From Lunularia cruciata (lineage: Eukaryota; Streptophyta; Marchantiopsida; Lunulariales; Lunulariaceae): a DNA stretch of 64,000 nucleotides. Of this stretch, positions 47,853 through 59,691 are shown in pieces. The notes under the pieces were generated by a model. That model was not told the origin of the DNA. It was given only the letters and a program-made list of their open reading frames with translations, and ran no database searches. Both the position numbers and the translations under genes were made by a program. Each line of letters starts with the position of its first letter. The stretch's first letter is position 1. Location of the stretch: the NCBI GenBank assembly GCA_948567375.1, contig OX419756.1:44344333-44408332 (forward strand), in the 5' to 3' direction.

Positions 47853-47899
47853 CAAGCTATCTTCTGAACATCAAGTGCGGATATTCAGAAGATAGCTTG
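47853..47899. repeat. Perfect 16-nt inverted repeat
   Basis: Arms CAAGCTATCTTCTGAA (47,853-47,868) and its exact reverse complement (47,884-47,899) are separated by a 15-nt loop. The arms are perfect and stop abruptly. It lies in otherwise featureless intergenic DNA. It could be a small foldback element remnant or a structured transcript; a canonical plant miRNA precursor would normally have a longer stem. Confidence 0.8.
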
Positions 47900-48230
47900 A
47901 GAGACACAGACCAGATACACTTGAAAAAACATATTTTACAATGTACGTCGAGGAGGAGAGAAGAACCGAGAAAAGTGAAATAGAGACAAAAGCAACTCAT
48001 GATAGATTTTTCAAGAACTCAAATCATTAATTCAATGATATCTCAAAGAATGACAAAATTTATCTTATCCGCAGCATTGTTATTGGTAGCACTTACCATG
48101 ATTGTGTGTGTCCTCGTCATCTCCAAATACTACAACTTTACGATTCAGTGAACATCCGTTTACCTTAATCAAGTCAAAAGTGTTCATCTTAACGTGCTGA
48201 ATGCACCGGATGGACATTATGCACATAAAA

Positions 48231-48690
48231 GTTGACAAGATATGGGTGGATGAAGATTTTTACACGTAGTCAGAAAGGAAGAAACATGCCAAGGGGGGTT
48301 TCTTCCAAATGTTTTCAAAAGGACAGCGTAAGTCCAGCAAAAGGTTTAGCGCTTACATTACCTTGTCAGCAAACGTCTAGTTGAGTCCGTTTCTATACAA
48401 CGTCAAATTTGATATGCTTGCTTCAGTTCGAGGTGTTGACAATTGGTTAGATGCGAATTGTGTACACTAAGTTGACACGATTTAGTTCGATGATGAGTTT
48501 TGATTTCTACACGTAGTCAGAACGGCAATGTCGCCAAGCGGAGATTCTCCCAAATGTTTCCAAGAAGGAGAATGTGGAGTCCGGCAAAAAGTTTAGCATT
48601 TACATTACCCTTTAAGCAATAGTAGAGTTGAGGGCGTTGCTATATAACGTCAAATTTGATTTGCTTGTTTCAATTCGGCTTGTTGACCTT
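48231..48690 (+). repeat. Diverged tandem duplication, 240-bp period
   Basis: Two units (48,231-48,448 and 48,471-48,690) share, in order, GTTGACA.GAT, the identical TACACGTAGTCAGAA, TTC.(T/C)CCAAATGTTT, GTCC.GCAAAA.GTTTAGC, TTACATTACC, ACGTCAAATTTGAT and TTGTTGAC-like blocks, with substitutions between. Divergence is much higher than in the 47 kb duplication, so it is older. It is non-coding as far as can be seen. Confidence 0.75.
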
Positions 48691-49400
48691 AGCTTACAAT
48701 TATTACAGAAGTCAATAGACTTACTCAATGAGTGAATTATTCCATGTCTGTCATTCTCGATTCTAATACATGTTGGTTGACTAGAGGTCAGATTCGACAT
48801 CAAAAGCCAAGTCAAATGTGGCTTACGGAGCCTCATCAACGTGCAAAAGTCGAATGTGTATAAAAGGAGCAGTAACGATCTGATCATCTCTCAAATATAA
48901 AGTGTAAAAAGAACACGGATACCAAGAAGTGCCGGTTGTCGAGCAAAGCGGGATTTCCATAGAAGTTTCTTTTCGTTTCTAGCTCCCGCTCCCTTTTCTT
49001 TGAGGTGCTATCCCAGATCGAAACATATGGTCTCAGGGTATCAAAGGTTGAAATAAATGAGGACACAGCGACCGATGATGTGTGCTTCTAGACAGATCAA
49101 TCAAAACCAAGCTGTTTCATAAGCATCACAAGGTGAAAAGATCAAATTGGGAAGTCATGTGGACATTTAAGGTTATGTCATTAGTTATGACCGTAAAAGG
49201 CATCAAAGGTTTGCCTGTTCCTCTTAAGTTGCTATATTCCTACCCATGAATCTTGTACTTTTCGATCTTAAAAGCCAGAGATGAGAGTACGAGAAAGATC
49301 AAATGTCCCACTAAGCTTTAGGGTTTACATATCAGGTAGAGATCACAAGGTACCCGCAAAAGATGATATCCAGGAAAACTTTGGGAGCAGATAGTGAGCT

Positions 49401-51791
49401 CTAGCAGCGAGCTTTGACTTCTCTCTATACATAATAAATATATGTCTAAGCTCACTATGCTCAGCTCATCTTTCCAATTTTAAGTTCGGGTCAAAAGTGA
49501 CCCTGCAAGTCAATCGTCTTCGAATTGATTGCGGTTGCAACCAGATATCTCAACGGAACTAAATAACTTAGTCCGATTCTGTAACTTACGATCTGTTATA
49601 CACTATATAGAGGTAAATTAACTGATATTAACTAAATAGATGAGGCGAACATACTAGAATGAATCGACAAGATTTAAGGGGATTCGAGAACATTAAATGT
49701 TACTCTAGTAATTAGATATATTTTCAGCATTTCCTCTATATGAGTGTCTTGATATAAGGTTTTGTGGAGTGAATTCGAGCAACACATTACCAATGCGTGA
49801 TCTCACTGATCTGTCTTAAAGAGGGGGCTTCAATTATCGTTTTAAGGTTATTTATAAAGATTCTATAGAATAAGATTGTAAAACTTTTATGGTTGGCTTA
49901 ACGGTATTTATATTTAGGAGGGTACTCCGTAGCCTTGAAAAAAATTTGGGTCCCCTCCGTAACTTTTAACATCTTTTAGGTTACGAGGTGATCCATAAAG
50001 AATGAATTGTTGTGATGAATTTTAATTTCAAATATGAACCCGCGTTTCATTTTGACACTCCTTCCATTCTCCTTCCTGGTGGGTACGTTGGGGTTTGTGA
50101 ATAGGAAAGTACTATGAAAATCAAATGTTGTGGTTGTCAAGTTCAAATATTAATCGTTATCCATGTGAAAATCAAATGTCTTCATTGTCAATGTACAAAT
50201 CCCATGGAAAAATCAAATATAGACGGCTTTAGTGAAAATCAAATGTACTCAATTGTATTCACTATTAATATGAAAATGCAGTAAAAATCAAATGTCAATT
50301 GTAGTTAGTGTTAATGTGTGGAGAGGGAGGAAGGGTCACCTTCAAAAGGTTGAGTGCAGTCACTCAACCTTTATAAGGGAAAAAGGCGACCACATAGAAC
50401 ATCAAGTTGTATAAGGGAGAGACAAAAGAGATAAAATGAGCCTACACCCCAATAATTTTGATATGAGAAATCTGCCCGACTGCACCTAAAATATCTGAGC
50501 TATACAAGTCATAAGGTGTACAAACTACTGGATTATCCAAAGAAGCATCACCTAGTTTGATTGCTCTCTTATGGATTGCACTAGCCAATGCTCTATGGAG
50601 CAATGAACACGCATTGTTTCCTAAAGTATGCTACAAATTATGAGAGTGAGAGTGTTACACTCTGCCGTCTAATATGATGAACTCTCGTGCATACCCTTGA
50701 AAAATGTGTCTAATGCCGTGTCCATGGCTCCATATAACTCCAAGGCTACAAAAACAAAGAGGTGACCTTGATGCATACCCCTATACTTGGAGACCTTGCA
50801 TGTTGTTGCTTCCCTCACCATCCATCTAGGAGGATGAGTAATCACTCCTTCCAAAATTGCATCACACATAAGGTCTATAACTACAACATCTGCCATTATC
50901 ACTTGATCATCTCAGACCAAGTATAAGTTTGCTCTTACACGTGTTATCTAAAAAGAATACAAACGCTCCCTCTAAGCAAGGTATCCACTCTCTCGTGCAT
51001 AGCATACACTATATCCTTAATGGCATCATGGTTAGCTATCCTCTGTCCTCCAAAAGGACACCGTGTCATATGGACCGATGTTGCATCTAATGTAGGACCA
51101 CACTACAAGTGAGTAATGAAGATGTAGACGCATGGACCAAACCTAGGCAAAACCTCATTATTATAGAGAAGGTGGTTGGTGCAAGTTGGAATACCCTAAT
51201 GCACGGTTGACCTAGGATCCCAGAGCTTGCACTCTTGTTGGAGCAAGAGCAAAACATGCTCTAATGGCCCAAGGAATGGACAAGTCAATCAAGAGAGAAG
51301 ATAGCATATGCTAAAACTATCACTCCATCAAGGAAGATTTAAAACTTTTGGTCCAATCTAACAATAATGAAGCAAAGGATGGAAGGTCCTCCTATGCCCA
51401 TGGGGATAGACCATCTCTTGTTTGCTGCAATAACACCTAGAGAGAAAAGGATTCCTCCTCCACCTTAGTCACATATATCTCTAAAATTGGCCTATCATCA
51501 ACCACAAAATGGGAGGAAAATAGGGGTGTCAAAGAGCCCAACTACCCAAAAAAGCTATAGGTGTCGTCTCCTCTAGAGATAATAGTCCTATCCATCCACA
51601 TGAGATTGGTAAAGATGTCTATCTATGTGCCAAATCCCCCATCACACACTCAAATGCCCCAGTTCAATGATAGCACCAAAGACTCCCATAATACTTATAT
51701 CAAAAGCTCTTAGATGTGATAGGAAAGTCAAGGAAGGAGGAACCGTGCAAAGAAGGTAAAGTGGTCAACAACAATACTAGAGGAGAGTATA
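49401..51791 (+). repeat. 2.39-kb segmental unit, copy 1
   Basis: This unit is repeated immediately downstream, head to tail, starting at 51,792. Both begin CTAGCA..GAGCTTTGACTTC. Within it are a run of five irregularly spaced A(A)AATCAAAT(G/A) words (50,116-50,300), a region alike in both copies around 50.4-51.1 kb with short open frames but no recognisable protein, and repeat B in its last 700 bp. No terminal repeats or target-site duplication were found, so it looks like a duplicated genomic segment or satellite-like unit rather than a transposon with intact ends. Confidence 0.85.
51085..51670 (+). repeat. Dispersed repeat B, copy 2
   Basis: Same-orientation relative of 7,250-7,860, located near the end of segmental copy 1. 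The blocks 'accaaacctagg', 'ttcctcctccacctta', 'tcacatatatctctaa' and 'ggtaaagatgt' occur in the same order. A third, truncated copy is at 53,530-53,808, inside segmental copy 2 and cut off by the retroelement insertion. Confidence 0.75.
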
Positions 51792-53808
51792 CTAGCAAAG
51801 AGCTTTGACTTCTCTCTATACATAATAAATATATGTCCAAGCTCACTATGCTCAACTCATCTCTCCAATTTTAAGTTTGGGTCAAAAGCGACCTTGCAAG
51901 TTAATCGTCTTCAAATTGATTGCGGTTGCAACCAGATATTTCAACGGAACTAAATAACTTAGTCCAATTTTGTAACTTGCAATCTGTTATACACTATATA
52001 TAGGTAAATTGACTGATATTAACTAAATAGATGAGGAAAACATACTAGAATGAATCGACAAGATTTAAAGGGATTCAAGAACATTAAATGTTACTCTAGT
52101 AATTAGATATATTTTCAGCATTTCCTCTTGATACATTTCCTCTTTTCAGCACTTATTCCATTTTCAGCATATGCGTGTCTTGATATAAGGTTTTGTGGAG
52201 TGAATTTGAGCATCAACACATTACCAATGTGTGATCTCACTGATCTATCTTAAAGAGAGGGCTTCAATTATCATTTTAAGATTACCCATAAAGATTCTAT
52301 AGAAGAAAATTATTTTTTTGAAAAATATTGTAAAACTTTTATGATTTGCTTAACGATATTTTTATTTGGCAGAGGACTCCGTAGGATTAAAAAAGCTTTT
52401 GGTCACCTTCGTAACTTTTAACATTCTTTTAGGTTACGAGGTAATCCATAAAGAATGAATTGTTGTAATGAATTTTAATTTCAAATATGAACCCGCATTT
52501 CATTTTGACACTCCTTCCATTCTCCTTCCTGGTGGGTACATTGGAGTTTGTGAATAGAAAAGTACTATGAAAATCAAATGTTGTGGTTGTCAAGTTCAAA
52601 TATTAATTTTTATCCATGTGAAAATCAAATGTCTTCATTGTCAATGTACAAATCCCATTGAAAAGATCAAATATAGACGGCTTTAGTGAAAATCAAATGT
52701 ACTCAATTGTATTCATTATTAATATGAAAATGCAGTAAAAATCAAATGTCAATTATAGTTAGTGTTAATGTGTGGAGGGAGGAAGGGTCACCTCTAAAAG
52801 TGCAGTCACTCAACCTTTATAAGAGGAAAAGGTGACCACATAGAACATCAAGTTGTATAAGGGAGAGACAAAAGAGATAAAATGGTACTAGACCCCAATA
52901 GTTTTGATATGAGAATTCTGCCCTACCGCACCTAAAATATCTGAGCTATGCAAGTTGTAAGGTGTAAAAATTACTGGAGCATCTAAAGAAGCATCACCTA
53001 GTATGATTTCTCTCTTATGGATTGCACCAGCTAATGCTTTGTAGAGCAATGGACACAAATTGTTGTCTAAAGTATGCTACAAATTATGAGAGTGAGAGTG
53101 TTACACTCTACCGTCGAATATGATAAACTCTTGTGCATTCCTTGACAAATGTGTCTAATGTCGTGTCCATGGCTCCATATAACTCCAAGGCTACAAGAAC
53201 AAAGAGGTGACCTTGATGCATACCCCTATACTTGGAGACCTTGCATGTTGTTGCTTTGCTTGTCGCTCATTCAGGAGGATGAGTAATCACTACTTCCAAA
53301 ATTGCATCACACACATAGGGTCTATAACCACAACATCTGCCATTGTTACTTGATCATCTCAGACCAAGTATAAGTTTGCTCTTACACATGTTATCTGCAA
53401 AGAATACAAAGGCTCCCTCCAAGCAAGGTATCCACTCTCTCGTGCCATAGCAAACACTATATCCTTAATGGCATCATGGTTAGCTATCCTCTATCCTCCA
53501 AAAGGACACCATGTCATATGGACCAGTGTTGCATCTAGTGTAGCACCACACTCACAAGTGAGTAATGAAGATGTAGACGGGTGGACCAAACCTAGGCTAA
53601 ACCTCATTACTATAGAGAAGGTGGTTGGTGCAAGTTAGAATACTCTAATGCACAGTTGAGCTTGGATCCTAGAGCTTGCACTCTTGTTGGAGCAGGAGCA
53701 AAGACATGCTCTAGTGGCCCAAGGAATGGACAAGTCAATCAAGAGAGGAGGTAGCATATGTTGAAACTATCACTCCATCAAGGAAGATTGCAAAATTTTG
53801 GTCCAATC
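51792..53808 (+). repeat. 2.39-kb segmental unit, copy 2 (cut)
   Basis: Head-to-tail second copy of 49,401-51,791. Similarity is continuous to 53,808, where 'ggtccaatct' in both copies is followed in copy 1 by repeat-B sequence and in copy 2 by the terminal TGTAAAAGACC of an LTR. Copy 2 is therefore interrupted by the retroelement insertion and its missing tail should lie beyond the window. By eye, single-base differences are mostly transitions, with more C-to-T and G-to-A (often at CG) on copy 2. Confidence 0.85.
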
Positions 53809-54221
53809 TGTAAAAGACCGAATCCGAGGAGAGAAATAGGAGAATGGAAACTCACATTGGGACACTTGAATGAGGGAAAACTCCAAATGCCTAGCATGAG
53901 CTTTGGCTTTGGTATTTATAGGTAGCATACAAGGCCCTTGAGAAGCTTCTCAAGAAGCTTCCTCAAGCCGCTTTCTTAGAGTGCAAGCCAAGTTAGCTAG
54001 GAAGCTTCTCAAGAAGCTTCCTTCTAGAAGCTACCTACTTGGCATGCAAGCTAAGCTAGTTGGAAGCTTCTAGAAGCTACTTACTTAAGGTGCAAGCTAA
54101 GCTAACCGGGAAGCTTCCCAAGAAGCTACCTAGATACTTCCAGAATATTCTAGGCTACTTTGTCTTTATGTGCTACTTTGTAAGCCCAACTAACTTCATC
54201 GCTAAACTCCATATTGTTACA
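53809..54221 (-). mobile_element. 3' LTR of the minus-strand element
   Basis: A 413-bp LTR, TGTAACA...TTTTACA when read on the minus strand, bordered inside by the purine tract (reverse complement of TATTCCCCC). It belongs to the same family as the two LTRs at 54,559-54,900 and 59,692-60,088. It carries a reversed TATAAATA (53,913-53,920) and GAA/TTC arrays further from it. The outer edge abuts interrupted segmental copy 2. Confidence 0.92.
54063..54075 (-). promoter_or_regulatory. Heat-shock-element-like array, LTR 1
   Basis: GAA (54,063-54,065), TTC (54,068-54,070) and GAA (54,073-54,075), each two bases apart, make a perfect three-unit heat-shock-element consensus. Further GAAGCTTC pairs lie in the same LTR toward its TATA box at 53,913-53,920. 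Binding by heat shock factors is inferred from the consensus only. Confidence 0.5.
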
Positions 54222-54553
54222 TATTCCCCCGCCGCTAGTTGGTGACGTCCTCATCGCCAATGAAGCTTTGAATTCTTAGATGGTCGTCTATGCATTCTGG
54301 AGGTGAGAAAGAGGCTCCCATGTGGCATCATGAAGGGGATACTTTTTCCAAAAGACCTTGTACTTCGTATGTTGGCGACGGCCTCGTTGGATATAGCGAC
54401 GTGCAAGGATACGATCAACTTCGTACTCCTCATGATCATTGATAGGGACAGGAAGAGGGGGAGGTTGGACTCAAGAGGAAAAGGAAGACGGGTAAGGAAC
54501 AAAGGGTTTCAACTTGGAAACATGAAAGATAGGATGGATACGCATGTGACAAG

Positions 54554-54558
54554 GTAAG
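54554..54558 (+). repeat. Target-site duplication GTAAG, left
   Basis: GTAAG sits immediately before the 5' LTR of the nested element and recurs immediately after its 3' LTR (60,089-60,093). Five bases is the normal duplication length for Ty3/gypsy integrase. Outside the pair, the minus-strand element's sequence resumes without loss, which dates the nested element as the later insertion. Confidence 0.93.
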
Positions 54559-54900
54559 TATAACAATATGGAGTTTAGCGATGAAGTCAATCAGGCTCAC
54601 GAAGTAGCACATAAGACAAATTAACCTAGAATATTCCGGAAGCTTATTGGGAAGCTTCTTGGTTAGCTTAGCTTGCACCTTAAGTAAGTAGCTTCTAGAA
54701 GCTTCCAACTAGCTTGGCTTGCACGCCAAGTAGCCGGCTTCTAGAAGGAAGCTTCTTGAGAAGCTTCTCAAGGGCCTTGTATGCTACCTATAAATACTAA
54801 AGCCAAAGCTCATGCTAGGCATTTGGAGTTTTCCCTCATTCAAGTGTCCCAATGTGAGTTTCCATTCTCCTATTTCTCTCCTCGGTTTTGGTCTTTTACA
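54559..54900 (+). mobile_element. 5' LTR of nested element
   Basis: A 342-bp LTR ending CTTTTACA directly before the primer-binding site. Compared with the 397-bp 3' LTR it lacks one internal repeat unit of about 55 bp. The TATA-like TATAAATA lies at 54,789-54,796. Confidence 0.93.
54693..54705 (+). promoter_or_regulatory. Heat-shock-element-like array, LTR 2
   Basis: TTC (54,693-54,695), GAA (54,698-54,700) and TTC (54,703-54,705) form a perfect three-unit element about 85 bp upstream of TATAAATA (54,789-54,796). Further GAAGCTTC pairs follow between 54,740 and 54,770. This is the arrangement of a heat-responsive LTR promoter; activity is inferred. Confidence 0.55.
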
Positions 54901-54901
54901 T

Positions 54902-54913
54902 TGGTATCAGAGC
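54902..54913 (+). other. Primer-binding site (initiator tRNA-Met)
   Basis: TGGTATCAGAGC begins two bases after the 5' LTR and is complementary to the 3' end of plant initiator tRNA-Met, the commonest primer of plant LTR retrotransposons. It fixes the element's plus-strand orientation and the LTR boundary. Confidence 0.93.
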
Positions 54914-56533
54914 AAGAATGGGATGGATGGAATTTATGGACCACCAAATCCACTTCCACAAAACCATTGGGACTTTCATGTCCAGATATTACCAAAGCAT
55001 CATTTCACACAATTCATCACCTCACGCTTTGGGTAGGATTTTCTACATATGATCACCGTGTTAGAGGAACCCTTGATACTTCCAGTTGTAACTTATGGAG
55101 AACGGTGGACGTGTTGTATCTATGTGTTAATCAACTAGATAAATTGAGGGTAGTGGAATAGAGTAGTAGCAATGGCGGCAATACCGTATGTTATCCTTGC
55201 AATGCAACAACAAATCAAGCATCTTACTCGATTGTTGGATGAACGAGACCAACAACGATGAGAACAGATAGACAGAGCGCCAGTTTGAGATGGAGAAGAT
55301 CATATTCGATTTCCAAAACCCAAGGTGTTTGAAGGCAAGAATCTTCCAGGCACAGTGGAGAATTTTGTGTTTGACTGTGAACGTTACTTTGAAGCCACCA
55401 ATCTTCAAGACGAGCGGAAATAAATTCTCTTGGCTTCTAGCCAGTTGGATGGCGTGGCAAAACTTTGGTGGTGATTTCGAGTAGAAAGAGCTGAGCGACA
55501 AATTGTTACACCAATTTTGACATGGGCTGAATTCAAGGATGCAATACTTGGTCGGTTTCAGACTATAAATGCCACCCGAGCTGCACGAGATAAATTGGCG
55601 GAGTTGAGGCAGATTGGCTTAGTAAGAAGCTACATCACACAATTTCAGAATATCATCATGCAAATTCCAAATATCCAAGAAGGTGAAGTTCTGGATCGGT
55701 TTGTGCGAGGATTGAAGTCATGAACCAGATTGGAGGTGACCATGCGAGAGCCACAAAACGTAACAGAAGCCATGCAATTGGCTGAGCATTTTGATTCCTT
55801 AGTTGCGACAACTTGGTCTCGACCTCGACCTACACAAAACCTACCAATACCATGAGTAGAAGAACCGGTACCAATGGAGATTGATGCTATCCAACAAAGA
55901 CCACTTGGCATAGCAGATAGAGAAAGATTACAACAAAATAGAGGTTGCTTTTATTGTCGCCAAGTTGGACATCGCATTGTTGAATGTCCACTTAGGAATG
56001 GGCAACCTTGACAAGTTGCCCAGATGGAGTTTATGGAACAAAATGATCAGGGAAACAAAGAATCCCAGTAGGAGATTTTGAGCCACCTACTCGGAGCTTG
56101 ATTAGTTCCAATGGGATTGAAAGCTCGACCTATGCAAGTTTGCTTCACTTGCAAGGTACGATATCTAATTAGGGTTGTAGGATTTTGGTTGATTTTGAAA
56201 GTTCAGAGAATTGCATATCTATGCAAGTAGCAAAGGAATTGGGTATTCCTATCAAGCCAATGATTGGAAGTATTTTGATGATGGCGGATGGTAGAAAAGG
56301 TTCTGCATTCCGCACCTCGCATCCTATTGCCTTCAAGATTGGGAAGGAGTATTTGGAGTGTATGAGGTTTGTAGTGGCACCTCTACACTATGATATCATT
56401 CTGGGTCTACCTTGGCTTGAACGTCATAAGGTTCAATTTGATTGGACCCGACGTCAAATTCAAGTACAACACCAAGGTAAGAATTTCCGATTAGGTTGTC
56501 TGGCACCTCTGAGTAAGATACCTAAGAATAATC

Positions 56534-56713
56534 AGTCCCAAGATGGGAAGTTTGTTGAGAAGGTAGCCATAGAGCAAATCTGGAAGGGAGATGAGTCCCA
56601 AGATGGGAAGTTTGCCAAGAAGGCAACCATGGAGCAAGCTTGGAAGAGAGATGAGTCCCTAGAAGGGAAGTTTGTTAATGAAGCAACCATAGAGCAAGCT
56701 TTGGAGGAAGATA
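56534..56713 (+). repeat. Three 60-bp in-frame repeats in pol linker
   Basis: Three units of exactly 60 bp (56,534-56,593; 56,594-56,653; 56,654-56,713) encode 20-residue repeats of the form S-x-x-GKF-x-x-x-A-x-EQ-x-x-x-DE, between protease and reverse transcriptase. The minus-strand copy has the same three units near 62,720-62,930, so the triplication predates both insertions and is a family trait. Confidence 0.85.
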
Positions 56714-59680
56714 AGTCTGTATTCGTGGTGTGGATCAAGCCAATTGCACAAGAACAATCTTAGGAAGACCAGGTGCCGCATCAAGCAACTGTTGATCGGA
56801 TAGTTCAGGAGTTTGCAGATGTGTTTCTGGATGATCTACCAAAGGGATTACCCTCCAATCGAGGTATGCCCTTCAAGATCGAGTTATTGCCAGGGAGTAC
56901 TCCAATGAGTAGACCAATCTACCGGCTCTCACCAAAGGAGTTGGAGGAGTTGCAAACAACACTTACAGAGTTGTTGGAGAAGGATTTTATACGACATAGT
57001 ACCTCTCCATGGGGAGCACCGGTACTATTTGTTCCAAAGAAGGATGGAGGACTTCATTTCTGTATTGATTACCGTGGGCTCAATAAGCAAACCATGAAGA
57101 ATGCATATCCCTTGCCTCGGATTGATGACCTGCTTGATCAATTAAGTGGAGCACGCTACTTTTCCAAGCTAGATCTTCGTAGTGGCTATTGGCAAATTCC
57201 TATTGAAGGAGAGGACGTGCAAAAGACTGCCTTTTGCACAAGGTATGGACATTTTGAGTGGAGAGTTCTTCCTTTCGGACTCACTAATGCTCCAGCAGTC
57301 TTCATGGATCAGATGCATCGGGTGTTGGAGGGACTATTGGATCAGTCCGTGGTAGTGTTCTTAGATGATATCTTAATCTATAGTAGGACAGAGGCAGAAC
57401 ACAGGAATCATATGCGAGAAGTCCTAAGACGACTACGACAGTGGAAATTTTACTGCAAGAAGTCAAAGTGTGCTTTTTGGCAGAAGGAGGTTACCTTCTT
57501 GGGTCATAAGATCTCATCAGAGGGGATCAAAATGGAAGAAGAGAAGATCAAGGCCATTACTGATTGGCCTACCCCGAAGGATGCTACTGAAGTACGAGCA
57601 TTCAATGGATTGGCCAGGTTCAACGGTTCATCCACTATTATGCTCATGTGGCTGCACCATTGACTGACCTCTTGGGAAAGAACTTGAGCTTCCAATGGAC
57701 CACCAAGCATGAAGAAGCATTCCAAAAGTTAAAGCATATGGTGTCTTCAAGACCCATTCTTCAACCATATGATCCTCAACTACCTTGTGTGGTTGATTTT
57801 GATGCTTCTAACTTTGCAATTGGAGTTGTGTTGCAACAAGAATTTCCAGATGGACTACATCCTATTGCCTTTGTGTCTCACCGACTAAATACAGCTGAAA
57901 GAAATTACTCTGCTCGAGATCGGGAATAACTTGCAATGGTATATGCCACCAAGGTATGGAGGCATTATCTCTTGGGGAAACAAGTGATCATGCAAACTGA
58001 TCACAAGCCATTGTTGCAGACCTTACACCTAGAGCACATGAAGAGTCGACATCATCGACGGGAAGAGCAACTCCAATTGTTCGACATCAAACTTGAGTAC
58101 AAACAAGGTTGGTTCCATGTCATCCCTGATGCTCTATCACGACAACCTGATTTGAAGTCTCTCCCTCTCATTGCGGCAACAATTACAACGGTGTCAATTG
58201 ATCCCAAGATTCATAACGAGTTTTGGTTAGCTCTACAGCAAGATCCCTTCTTCCAAATTGTACATGGTCGGCTAACAATAGATGACAAGGAGTACAACAC
58301 CTTCTCCTTCAAGGAAGGCCTTCTATTCCATGCGGACCGGATCTATATTCTAACCAAAGGTGATCTTTGACTTGTGCGCCTTCAAGAAGCCCATGATTTA
58401 CCCATTGCTGGTCACATGGGTGTGGACAAGACCTTGGGTACCCTCCAACGTCAATGGTGGTGGCCCAACATGACACGGGATGTTCAAGAATTTGTCCGAC
58501 CATGTGAGAGCTACCAACGTAACAAGGCCAACAACCACAAGCCGGGTGGACTCCTTCAACCGCTTGCCGTTCCATCTGCTCGTTGGGAGCATGTGAGATG
58601 GATCTCATCACATCCTTGCCAAAGACAAAACAAGGACACACCGCCATCGTGGTGTTTGTGGATAAGCTTAGTAAGCAAATCCACTTGGCACCAACCTGTG
58701 ATACCGTGGATGCTCCAACCTTAGCGCAAATCTACTTCAACAATGTCTTCAAGCATCATGGAATGCCATGCGTACTCATCTCCGACCGTGATCATCGCTT
58801 TACCAAGAAGTTTTGGCAAGCACTCTTTCAAATACTTGGCACCAAGCTTGCTTTGTCCACGGCCTATCATCCTCAAACTGATGGACAAACCAAACTTGCA
58901 AATTGTACATTGGAGGATATGTTGCGTGCCTTTGTCAATGTCTACCATACAATTGGGATGAATGTCTTGCTGTTGCTAAATTTTCCTACAACAATTCCAA
59001 ACAGGCAAGCACCGGATTCTCTCCTTTCTTTCTCAATTTTGGCCAAGATCTGCTTGTTCCAGATTCTCTTCTTGCTCCCCCTCCATCTCAGGTTCCTCAT
59101 ACTTCCACATTCTTGACCACTATATCTCAATCTCTCCAACAAGCCAAGTCTCACCTCCTTGTTGCTCAGAATCGCCAAAAACAATATGCAGACCACCATC
59201 GTCGAGATCTCACCTTTGAAGTCGGTGATAAAGTCATGTTATCCTCTAGTAATCTCCCTCTCCCACTTGATACCCAAGTTTGTAAACTTGCCCCTAATTG
59301 GATAAGACCCTTTGGTATCACCCAAATTGTCTCTCCTGTTGCTTATCATCTTGCCTTGCCTTGTCACATTCGTATCCATCCTGTCTTTCATGTTTCCAAG
59401 TTGAAACCCTTTGTTCCTAACCCCTCTTCCTTTTCCTCTCAAGTCCAACCTCCCCCTCTTCCTATCCCTATCAATGATCATGAGGAGTACGAAGTTGATT
59501 GTATCCTTGCGCGTCGCCACATTCAACAAGGCCGTCGCAAACATACGGAGTACAAGGTCCTTTGGAAAAAGTATCCCCTTCATGATGCCACGTGGGAACC
59601 ACTTTCTCACCTCCACAATGCACAGACGGCCATCCAGGAATTCAAAGCTTCACTGGCGACGAGGACGTCACCAACTAGCG

Positions 59681-59691
59681 GCGGGGGAATA
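59681..59691 (+). other. Polypurine tract of nested element
   Basis: GCGGGGGAATA directly precedes the TGTAACA start of the 3' LTR. It is the expected plus-strand priming site. The same tract in reverse complement borders the LTR at 54,222 in the minus-strand copy. Confidence 0.85.

Noticed and set aside
49401-53808. The 2.39-kb pair as two LTRs of one element
   Set aside because: The copies are directly adjacent with no internal region, lack TG/CA ends, and copy 2 is cut by an unrelated insertion. A tandem segmental duplication fits better.
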